A stretch of DNA of 64,000 nt from Hyphochytrium catenoides (taxonomy: Eukaryota; Sar; Hyphochytriomycetes; Hyphochytriales; Hyphochytriaceae): the NCBI GenBank assembly GCA_900088475.1, contig FLMG01004137.1, forward strand, positions 62,001 through 126,000, written 5' to 3'. The translations under genes were made by a program, and so were the position numbers. The notes beneath the pieces are model-generated. The model ran no database searches. It was not told the origin of the DNA and saw nothing but the letters and a program-made list of their open reading frames with translations. Positions 48,401-58,487 of the stretch are shown here, piece by piece; the stretch's first letter is position 1; each line of letters opens with the position of its first letter.

Positions 48401-51400
48401 TTCACTGCAAGTAAACAGCTAGCAGGTAATATTCATAAGCTTTAAGGAACTAAATGGTTTGATCAGCTCTAATAGGTGGTACAACTGTCTCAACAAATCT
48501 CAGAGAGAGCAAGCATCCCCAGACGCTATCTCAGAGCTGGAGGAGGAGCTCTTACCTTCGAGTTGTTCCTGATGGAGCGACTTGCGAGGGCCTCATAGAA
48601 ATAAGCTTATGAGCAGTGAGAGAATTCGCTTTGTGGTATACAGCGTAGATTATCTGACATGAAAAACAGTTCCCAAGATTAGTAACTTAGTAGAAACAGA
48701 GACAGAAGTCCGAGTGAGAAGACGGACGAGGAGAAAGGAACCCCGGAATTCACTGCGAGGGGCACTACCTGAATATTTTTGACAGACAGGGGGAGATCCA
48801 GCACATAATCCCAGTAGATGTTAAAGCCCTCTTCAAAGTTGTAGGACCTTAATCCGGTACCCTCTGATACTGGGAGACGGAGGGAGGTCTTGTAAGTGAC
48901 ACACTTCTATGAACCACCAGACGAAGAGGCCGTGCCCAAGAAGTAAGACATGATACTGGTGCTAAGAAGCGGTAGTAGCCGCATAGCCAGAACTCATACA
49001 TGTTGTTGGTAAAGTCTGTGCCACGAGAGCCTTCATCTTGGCCGCAGCAAGGGAACGCTTTTGCTCCTCTACCCAATTCTCATATTCAACCTTCTTTGCC
49101 CTCTCCTTGGCCTGAGCTTCCATCTCCGCCTGCATTGCATCCATCTACAGGACAGGAGTTAACAATTTAACCCCAGACCAGCACTCGGCCAACAGATGAA
49201 ACGGCGAGCAGTGACATTCATCAAATAGCAGGTTGCCTTCGCTTGGACTGATATGCTCACACACCTCACTTCTCTTCTTTAATCTTTCCATTTCAAGCTG
49301 GAACTTGGCTTGCTCCTCCAAGTATCCCTCCTTTATGAGCCAGACAACAGATAAGTGAGTCGGATTCAGCAAGGAATTGGATCGAAGTGACAACATGTCA
49401 GGTCAGGGCAGACAGTGAAGTTATATATTTTCAGACCTGGATCTTTCGAAGGTTGGAGTCAGGGGGAAGAGCTCTTAGAACCTTTAGTCCTTCTTGTTGC
49501 TCTTTCCTATAGGAAGCCAAAGTCAAGGCATAAGCAAGAATCACTAACTTTATAACAAATTTTAAGCGTAAACTGACCAGAAAGCGGATAACTCTGGAGG
49601 TGGCTGTCCTGCATCAATATTTGATGGCACTGAGTTGTCTGCAACTTCCGTAGCCTAAACGGAAATACCATACGGAAGATTGAGTGAAGACTGAACCAGT
49701 GATATTAAGAACACGAGAGTAATGTGAAGAGGTTGGAAACGGGAAATGTTGTGTCACAAAATATAAGGCGGAGTTAGCAGTCGGGAGCGCCAAGAGTGCC
49801 ATTCGCAGTATTAGAGACCGCTACCATAAGGGTTTCACCATAAAACGGGATTCCCCCATAAATGAAAGGAAGAACGAGGAGTAAACCTCCGTAAGCTAGG
49901 AGAGGTGGCGGCGGCATCCCTTACGTTTAGTCTCCCCATTAGCTGTGCTATTCTCCTGTCACCGTTTTCCTGAAACGTAAGACCCTGCTGCTGTTCCAGC
50001 TCTTGCTAAAATAATAGGTGTCAGTTCTTAGATCAGTGTAGATATAAGTAATCGTAACGATAGGGAAAAGATGTATGAGAAGCATAGCGGCTGATAAAGC
50101 ATTGTGCAAGGGGCGGCAGTAGGCGGCGGGGGAATAGACACTTCCTCGATACGCAGGTTTCTTTCAAGGGTCCAGAGTGGCTGTATAACCGGATAGTCAA
50201 ATGTGATTAGGAACCTGGTGCGAACCTGCAATCTGGCATTTTCCATGTCAACAAGTTGTTGCTGCAAAAGGAGAACTTGCTGCTGCTGCTGCTGCTGCGC
50301 AACCTGCCAGGGTGGAGGCTCCATAGGGTAGTGCACTGGGTAACCATATATTCCTGGACCTGGGGATAGTGGAGACTTAGATTCTCTGCTCCTATACACG
50401 TTCTTTACTCACAACCAAGACACCCCCTTCGTGGATAGTCCCAAATGAGGCTTGCTCACAGTATCGCTCTCTGACGGAACAATTTTGGAGAGCCAACCTC
50501 TACTATGTCTTGGTGGCTCCGGTGCCATATGTTTGCCTTACATCAGCACTACGGAGCCTACCTGAAGGAACGGCATGAGGGAACATCTGGAACGGGGGAG
50601 CCCAAGGGGGAGGTTGTACCATCCCCATTCCTGAAGGCAGTGGCACCGAATAGTTCACTATATTCTCTCCTACAACCCCTTGTCCAGGTAGGGTCCCTAT
50701 TAACGGCTGGAAAGCGGCCGTCCCTAGTGCACTGGAATAATGAAGGGGCAAACCACCAGGAGGATTCTGGGCTGCCGACGCTACCGGGACGGACGTAGGT
50801 ACTGGCGCCGGCAGGATCTTAGGGGGTGCTTGTGGGATTTTATCCTCGCTTGCCTTATAGGATGCAGTCAGTGAGCCTGTCAAAGCATCGAAATGCGCCA
50901 ACAGTGTCCACTTTGGGTTACCTCATCCTCGTCCTCTTCCGTTATTGCCTTTGGGGGGGATTTTAGCAAGGAAGGTTTGCGTAGGGCTGGAAGTTGATCT
51001 CCTATGGCGGTGGGGATTGTGCATTGTGGGTCAGCAATGGACTCCCAGACGATGGGAGATTGAGTAAAAAAAGCAGAAGACATTTGAAGACGAAGAGAGA
51101 TTCCTTGTTTGTGGGTAGACTTACCTAAACTTATTACTGTACGCAATTGACCATCGGGGACCTTTGACCCCATTCCGGCCCCTCCCACCGAAAGAGGAAC
51201 AGACCACTGTCCTTTTCGCTCAACGTTGGCCGGCCACTGGCTTCCTAATCGTATACACACGAGTATATGAGAAGTGAGCTTACTAGTTTGGAAAGAAGAA
51301 GAGGTTAAAGCATGCTGAGCAGCCAAAGATTGGCTGTGCCTGAACCTTACTTGTGGTTTCTTGAGTTGTGTCCCTGACAAATGCAGCACCATTCTGACAC

Positions 51401-53438
51401 AATGGTTGGTCAGCTTCCGCTCTGCTGGCGTATTTCCGGGATCGAATACCCTACCTTAGCGGTCTCTAACCGTATCTTCTCGAGCTCTTCTTCTATAGCA
51501 TCTGCCTCGTGCAAAGCCTAGAAGGCAAGCAAGTAGTTTGTTTAGATGAGAAAGCTCAGCCGTGAGTGACAATTGCTGAGAGTACCGTAAGTTCTTCCTG
51601 TCGCAATTGTTGTTGATTCTGTTTGAGGACGCGCAACCTCTGCTCCTGGCTTGATGTATCCAAGCTCTTTAGGACATTCTCCACCTGCTCCTGGCTGATG
51701 GGGTCACTAGAAACAACCTTCCCCTGCTTCTCTGAGGTAATCAACCGATAAGAACTTAAACTGGATTCGCCATTTGCATCGAGAAAACCATAAGGTAACA
51801 AGTGTTATAGGTACCTTCCAGAGTTGAAAGACGATCCGTAAGCTTCTTCTTTTCCTCTTCAAGACCCTTCTGCTTGTTCTTTAGATCTGCGACCATCTCA
51901 CCCAGCCCCTTAGCCAACTCGAGTTGCTGGTCCAGTAGTTGCCGTTTGTGCTGAGTCTAAATGCGTCACCTTAGTCTATACTTATATTACCTCCTAGCAC
52001 TTCCTCTATCTTTTCACCTGAAGAACACCGGAACCCTTGTTCTGCATGGTCTCTTTAACCTTTTCCTCTTGCTCGCGGAGTGTCTTTTCCTGATGTGTCG
52101 TCCCATTAGGAATTTACAAGGATCACCTGTGACCCCTACTCGCTAACCTTCGTCATGACTTCGTCTTCCAGTTTCCCTATGGAGCCCATGATTTCTCTCT
52201 CCTTAGCGAGAAGCTCTTCCTTTTCCTTTTGTAAGTCCATGAGTTTCTTCTTCTTCACGGTCTCTATCGACCCTAAGCTATCCTGGAATTGGGAATCAAT
52301 CAATTACCGTCAGACTAGAAGTACGAACCCACAACGTCCTAATAGCCTAATAGAAGTTTTAGGGACTCCGTTATGCTTCAGTGCTTCTAAATCTTGCTCT
52401 ACACGCGAGATTAATACTCTCTTCCAGGGCTCTCCTGATCCTACCGCTTCTATGGATGCTAACGCCTCCTGAATCTTCTCCCTCTCCATACGAGCGCGCA
52501 GCTCGTTCTCTTTCTTTTTCTCGAGGTCCATCATTATCCGCTTGATTGCTTCATCATCCTGGACGAAAGAGGAAATGGGACTTTCAGCAAGCTACGATCT
52601 CCGTAAGCACCTCCGAACGGCTAACCTCCTTCTTCTTCATTCTAGACTGCTGCTGGTTGATTTTGAGCTGCTTGGCCTTTTCCGCCAACTCCAGTTCCCT
52701 CTGCTTTGTGATCTTCATCCTAGATGATTCACAACGTCATTTCCAAGGCTATCTTTTAAATGGCAGTAGTACATGCTATTGGGCTTACTTTAGGGCACTG
52801 AGTGCCATTTCGTTTTGCATGATGCCGTTTCGCATCGCCTCGAGGCTTAGCTTGCCAATTTCAGGATCTTCCACTCGCTCATTCAAATAACTCTGGACGT
52901 CCTCGAAGGTCAGAATCTTTCCTTCTTCCTGCAAATCGCCTTTAGCTTATCTATCTTCTGAAGCTCAATGATGCCCTGTGTCACCTTTCTTACCGCATCG
53001 ACACCTGTGAGAGTCTTCTGAAGTGCGACCGGATCGTAATAACTGCTGTTGACACAGAACTAAGAGGTTGCGTCAGAAGTGATGAGCACTTTTCAACACA
53101 GTGGGAAGCGAGAGAAGGCGAACCTTCTGCTTGTGGTTGGCAAGTTCTTCGGCCGACGGGAATACCATGTGACAATCTCTAGTAGATGGACGTGAAGGGA
53201 TGAGCAAGTGGCAATCATAAAGTAAACGTCATGGTAACTACCTGCAAGAGTTTTCCACAAACGTGTTCGAGCTCGAAGTGGTCATGCCCAACGCATCAGA
53301 GGCTTGCCTGGGTGAGCCTCCTTTGGTAGAGGATGTTCTCGAACCTCTTCTATCCATGGTTGCTGCTTGTTTGCTAGTAACACTTGATTTCGCACTCGCC
53401 ACGTTCACTAATCTCAGTCTATCCCATCGTGTATTCAA
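42412..53438 (-). CDS. CCDC17: Large CCDC17-like ciliary protein: C2H2-type finger, coiled coil, repeated C2-like modules
   Basis: About 43 exons and 1,840 residues. Exon 1 (53438-53242) and exon 2 (53178-53124) build the finger C-x2-C-x12-H-x4-C (CRDCHMVFPSAEELANH...FC), as at the start of CCDC17. Exons 52928-51455 are a long coiled coil (KKKKLMDLQKEKEELLAKER). 50853-50226 is Pro/Gly/Gln-rich with six glutamines. 48869-48769 has YNFEEGFNIYWDYVLDLPL and 48180-47989 has QTMGWAVVDLF...STGRFKVP, the CCDC17 C-terminal signature. Module 1 (45906-44964): DGFDIYVDGCRYLPDNTTVT, FITLETVD, GAFQLPIIYRM, VPCASILVRL. Module 2 (44287-43110): DPQLSLIIDVRAI, AWGVLPIF, GGAYQLPLI. Closed exons between the modules include 44777-44681 (GC donor), 44613-44552 and 44489-44376. 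Uncertain joints: 48576/48402, the span 43337-43226 (open, perhaps intron), and 42863/42808 (one-base phase conflict). The last exon (42438-42412) has 27 bases. Confidence 0.85.
47280..47321 (-). repeat. In-frame 21-base tandem duplication in the CCDC17-like gene
   Basis: Two adjacent identical 21-base units on the plus strand (ATACTCTCGCTTCCCTTTCT within each) encode RKGSESM twice on the minus strand, inside the exon 47452-47097. The frame is kept. It looks like a recent slippage duplication in a disordered linker. Confidence 0.9.
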
Positions 53439-54218
53439 CCTGATAGCGGAACTGGGCTCGCAGTAGCCTAACCACCAGCTCCAGCTGAATCTATCCTGGC
53501 GAAGTGTCTCCGCAAAGTGGAGACTGCAGGGAGCTCATTTCCGTAACTTAGACTATTCCTGCATGAAGCGAGGCGCCATTCGCTTGAAACAATATTGAAG
53601 CCTGACGGTGACAGAAGCCATTCCCTAAAGTCTTCTCGCTTTGAGTTCTCAGTGTGACGGGTGCTAACAGGTCTATTGGGCTATTTGGTCCAGTCGACGT
53701 GCACCTGCGAATCAGCGCTACTCCGCTCGCCTCAGTTCGCCATCACTTGTTCGTCCTGTTCCATTCTCCACAAGCGCTGTCCGCTTGATGTTTATTAGCC
53801 TGTAAACAGAGCTGTCAATGGATTTCTAGCGCTTACAATTGATTGCCACCAAGGCGAGGAATGACCTTTCCCAACTATGAACTACCAATCCCTTCTTATC
53901 CCTGAAAGGTTTCCAGGAAAGAAATTACGGAACTTTAGGCCTTACATCACACTAACGAAAGGGGATGATAAAAAGAATTCAACCAAGTGAAGCCTTCGAA
54001 ATCTTCCCGTTCCTGGGGGAAGAGAGGGGAACAATCAGAAGTGAAAGTAACGCCTTCCCACAAAAGTCTCTTCATGAAGACGCGATGAGCTCTAATAACA
54101 TTACCTAGACTCCTGCTTTCGTAGCTCGCTCCATCCTCCCAGGCACCCAGCAAGCGCCAAGATTGCGGAGCCACTAAAAGACCATGCGAACAGTGAAAGC
54201 GTGCAAGGATATTGCAAG
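53439..54218. promoter_or_regulatory. Divergent upstream region of the CCDC17-like and ANK-FN3 genes
   Basis: About 780 bases between two divergent genes that are both probably ciliary. No coding block recognised. A shared promoter, possibly with cilium-gene X-box type sites, is an inference; I did not identify a specific motif. Confidence 0.4.
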
Positions 54219-55372
54219 ATGACGGAGCCATCTCTGCCAAACGGTCCGACAAGTACGGTCTCGGAAGGCCAGCGTGGGCTGAATGAGATACTTGCATCCG
54301 CGAAAGATAAGGGCGAAAGAACACGCCATGGAAAGGCAGAAGGAGAAGGCCTGCGATGGAAACCAATATTTTTCCGGGCGATTAAGAATGGCGATCTTCA
54401 AGGTAGCGTTTCAAGCTCCTTGGCTCAAACTGTTTCACCTAATGTGCCAATCTGAAGCCGTCAGGGCCTTCGTTTACCAATATCCGAGCACCCTCTCTGC
54501 CCATTTTACAAAAGACATGGCTTCCTGGGAGCTGCAATGGGAAACTGTCTCCTGGTATGACCTAAGGCCTAAGACTCTAGTTGCTTTTGGATCAGACACT
54601 GCTAGAAGGTGACCAAGACTTTGCAGGAACCTTTTTATGGAGTCGACGCCTCTCTTTATAGCTAGTGCATTCTCACAGCCTAGCATCGTCAAATGGCTGT
54701 TAGAACGGGGAGCTGATAGAGAGAAGGGCTGTTACTTGCAGCTCACACCACTCAAAATAGCGGGAGAATGCTGCAAGGATGAGTATAGGACGATGAAAGC
54801 GAAGGAGTTTCTTAGGGCTCCAGCAAGAGGTAAGGGATAGGCCCAATGTTAAACTCCGATCCGGATAAGGACTAATGCGGCTTCTTCAGTACCTGAACCC
54901 CCGGATTCCCTGAGCTTTGCCTACCAGCTCACAACTGAGCGTATCGTGGAGGAGATTAGAGTTCCTGCAGAAGGTTCGTGTCGTCTCGCAGCTTTAGTTG
55001 TCCTGGCGCGACTTACAACTTCATCTGACAGGCGGTAGCTCAGAGGGGGCCATAGTCCCAAAGCTCGAAGCGCGACTAGTAAAAAGTTGCATAGCACGCG
55101 TTTCCTGGGAGGCTCCCAACTCCAATGGAGCGTTGATAAGCTTATACTATGTTCGCTACCGTCAAGTAGAGATCAAATCTGAGGATGGGAGGACGGAGAA
55201 TGAGGGACAGTGGAAGAAGCTCCAATCGACGCATGCATCTGTATCCCACATCCAGTACATAGATCTCCAGGCCCTAAGGCCAAACACCTCCTACCAGGTG
55301 ACTGCTTGTTCACAGAATGCTGTTGGCATAGGGGAATGGGGTCTTGTGCAGACATTCACTACCCCTGCATAA
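54219..55372 (+). CDS. Ankyrin-repeat plus fibronectin type III protein (FANK1-related, domain order reversed)
   Basis: Exons: 54219-54402, 54458-54566, 54627-54829, 54890-54973, 55032-55372; 306 residues. Residues about 45-170 form ankyrin-like repeats (PIFFRAIKNGDLQAVRAF; STPLFIASAFSQPSIVKWLL then ERGADREKG). Residues about 195-306 form one FN3 domain: RVSWEAPNSNGALISLYYVR, then LQALRPNTSYQVTACSQNAV and GEWG near the end. Animal FANK1, a testis/cilium protein, has FN3 first and ankyrin after, so this is related only in domain content. The joint after 54566 needs either a GC donor (AAG|GCCTAAG, 60-base intron) or, if the exon is extended to about 54608, an 18-base intron; the GC solution fits the ankyrin pattern better. 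It converges on the ARM-BTB gene, 84 bases away. Confidence 0.82.
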
Positions 55373-55456
55373 AAGGCGGATGGATGCCGCGCAGCAAGCT
55401 GTGTAAACAAAGATCCGTAGGTTGCTTGTCGCGTAGTTTATGTTAAGAAAATTCTA

Positions 55457-57600
55457 TTACTCTACATGCAGGAGGTGGCTCAGAAACTCTTTCAACAGCT
55501 CGTCCATCACAAGTCGAGCAGATTCGTCTCTTTGCGCCAACTGGTTTGCATGACCAGCGATGAACCTGAAACATGCCAGGGTCAGCTCTGGTGGACCCTG
55601 TGAGACGGCTTGTTGAAAGATGTTGTTGATGTTGTCCGAAGTGAGCTTCATAGCAAGGAGAAGCGAGAGTTTACGGACTTGTTGGGAAAACTTCAGCTTA
55701 ACAGCCACCTGAAGTAGATGAAGCAGTGAGGCGGAGGTACCGGCATCTAAGAGTTGTTCGCTTAGACAGTTGTCTGAGTAGATAAACTTGAAAAGTCTCT
55801 CGACAGCGAGAGGATCTCCATCTGGCATTGATACTTCTCCTGAGGTGTCCTTTGGTGCCTCCGAAGATAAATAAACGCGTGACATGTGGAAGCAGAAGCG
55901 TTCTCTATTTGGCCCAACAAAAACGGCCAAATCTGTTGGGGTCGTCGCAAGCACACCAGTGTCCTCCAATAGGGCCTTCTCTTCAGCTGCGGACATACCG
56001 CCAACATTCATTTGGACGAGCGGAAGTATGGCTGAAAGAAACTCTCCCACAGCAGTGGGTCCAGCGCCTCTCATCCTAAGCATGTCTAATATCGAGTCTA
56101 AACCTCCCTCTTCCGCGAACAAGGTCCGTAGTTTTGGAGCCCCAAAGCTAAGGTACACCAGAGCCACAGCTATGTTAATGCGGAGACTTTCGTTACCTTC
56201 CATATTCAATGTTCTCATCAGCAGGTGGAGCACGGGACCTCTGATGCTGTCACGTAGCTTCTTCACCACCCCCGTGGCCAGGCTAGCGAGTTGTTGATGC
56301 GGCGATGCATAGTAGGAGTATAGAGTCGGCACACAGCCCTGCTCTATAACTGGCAATAGAGCTTCGCCATCGCCTTCCAGCAGCTGGTTTAGACAGTCGA
56401 TTGCGGCAGAAGAGACTTCTTCTAGGGAGTGGCTAACCAACTTGGTTACCTTCAATAAGCATCCCGACCTGCGCAAATGGCTGAGGATGCTTCCGCTATG
56501 GCTCAGGCTGGCGTTTAGTACCTTCTGCATCGAGATAACTGCAGCTGCCTGTATATCCAGAGACTCGGATTTTAGGGCATTCACTATCAAATCTAGACCA
56601 CCCCTTCTATGAAGGTCCCTACTTATGGCGGACTCCGCGACTGCACAAAAGGCAAGCGCGGTGAGCGCGTGCTCCACCATGACTAAGCGGTCAGTGTCAT
56701 TTACAGGGTCACTGAGAGAGTCCTACGGAAATGGAACTACTAAATCAGAGAGGACCAAAGTGGCAAAGGAACGTGCGTTGAGCAATAAATCATACCTGCT
56801 TCTCCATTGATCCTACTGCCAGAGCTTCCTTGCCAGTGGTGATTAGTGTGGGCCACAGATTCTTATCGACAACCTCTTTGCAGAATGACATGTCTGCCTC
56901 ACAACCGTTTGCGATGGCAGCCAATGCATATTCCTGAATTTGACCTTTTCGGCTTAAGAGTGAGAACAGTGTCTGGACACCCCCAGCACTAACCACCTTC
57001 TGGGTAGTTGGCGGACTACCGTACATTAGACTTCCAACACTGAGAGTCGTCGCTGAGATTAGAATGTCGTCATTCATTGGCATTGAATGAGATGAAGCTT
57101 GAGCCAGATTATCGCATAGTGAGTCCAAGATGCCAGTTTCATTGAGCAACTGCGGAAGGTCTACGGACATAAAGGTGAGCAGGGCAAATAGAAGACAAGA
57201 CTTAGTCGAAAGAGGTTCATACCGCATTGACTTCTGGGCAATCTAGCTATATATTCATCTGCCAGGGTAGCAAAGGCTGCTATGGTTCCCGTGGAACTAG
57301 CCTTGAGGACAACATCATCACTGTCTAAAAAGTTCTTCAGCTTGTGCCATAGTTGTGGCGTCTGGCTTGCGAGAACACTGGCTGCAAACTACCATAAGTC
57401 AGAGCGTTTGTCAGCCCATTTCTGGATGAAGGCCGCAACAGCGCGACACCAACCTCTTCCTTGCTCTGAACCGCATTTGATAAAATTAGAGCTGCATTCT
57501 CCGCTACGCCGGGCTTAGCTGATCTCAGGAGCTGCAGTGCTTGCTGAATACCACCGATGCGAAGAAGGTCTCGCTCTATATCTGCCACGGTTGGCAACAT
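55457..57600 (-). CDS. Armadillo-repeat protein with C-terminal BTB/BACK-like region
   Basis: Four exons: 57600-57450, 57381-57223, 57160-56796, 56722-55457; 646 residues with all phases closing. The start at 57600 is the first ATG in frame; an upstream exon cannot be excluded because the frame stays open to about 57633. Residues 1 to about 430 are helical ARM repeats (GGIQQALQLLRSAKPGVAEN then AALILSNAV; SAGGVQTLFSLLSRKGQIQE then YALAAIANG; GGLDLIVNALKSESLDIQAA). From about 470 the sequence PTDLAVFVGPNRERFCFHMS, a gap and VERLFKFIYSDN resembles a shortened BTB domain, and KLKFSQQVRKLSLLLAMKLT...CFRFIAGHANQL resembles BACK helices. ARM followed by BTB occurs in plant ARIA/ABAP1 and in many protist proteins; the BTB half here is divergent. 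It diverges from the HORMA gene. Confidence 0.85.
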
Positions 57601-58487
57601 GTTGTCTGCTATGAATGACAGGGAATGAAGCAAGCATATCCTTCCGCCACCGCCGGCTGGCCGCAGGTAGTATGAGAAGCTTACTACTGGCCGACTATGT
57701 AGAACGGCTAATGTGGACTAAATGAAGCCAATCCTCGCTTTGTTTGCGGAAAGGGAAGGGTTGCTACAGTACAGTCCTGGCATGTGCTCAACAACTATGA
57801 CACTGGCCAAAGTCTGCAGCAAGAAGTCCTTTGATGAGCGGGAGGGTCTTATTGTCACAGAGCCGCTAACGGTGAATGAATGTAACGATCAAGACATCAC
57901 TTCGTTGTGGCAGTTCTCCAGGTCGAAGCAACAGAACAGTAGAACTAAAATAAGGCCCTAATAAGGCCTTACAAGTACTTGTAGAAGTATTACCACTCTT
58001 TGGCAAACATTTCCGCGACCTCAATCAGAACGTGGTTCTGTTTCTACTACTGTAAGGCCTTAACCTTAAGTAGGACTCGCAATGAGGCCGAAGGGATGAT
58101 GGATTTAGAAAATGCTTTCCGTAGATTGGATTTCGGTTGGTTGGATGATTGTTATTGGAAGACGTCGAAAATCATTCTCGAGTGTGATAGCAAAAGATAT
58201 GGAACAAGAGGAAGGTGGGCAAATGGCTCTGAGAGGAGTACGCAAAAGGGGCCTTCAAGAAGGCTGGGAGAGGTGAATGAAGTGGAGGCAAACGCTCTCT
58301 ATTATGGGCGGTGGGTTATCGGTCATGAGCCAGGAGCTTTCAACTCCGGTTCCCACAATCTGTTCGTCCCTCTAGTCAGCAAGACCTATTTCTCTCTCGT
58401 GGCAGAACTCGTATCTGAAAAACACATCAGCACACAACAACAGCTAGCAAGCACTGGTTCTTCATCTACGGCTAGTGAAAAGGAGGC
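57601..58487. promoter_or_regulatory. Divergent upstream region of the ARM-BTB and HORMA genes
   Basis: About 890 bases. A long plus-strand frame (58000-58587) overlaps the HORMA start in another frame; it has no family resemblance and is treated as chance. Both promoters must lie here. Confidence 0.45.

Noticed and set aside
52977-52993. An 18-base intron after GVDA in the CCDC17-like gene
   Set aside because: The sequence is open through GVDAVRK, and a normal-length intron from 52984 to 52929 closes the phase.
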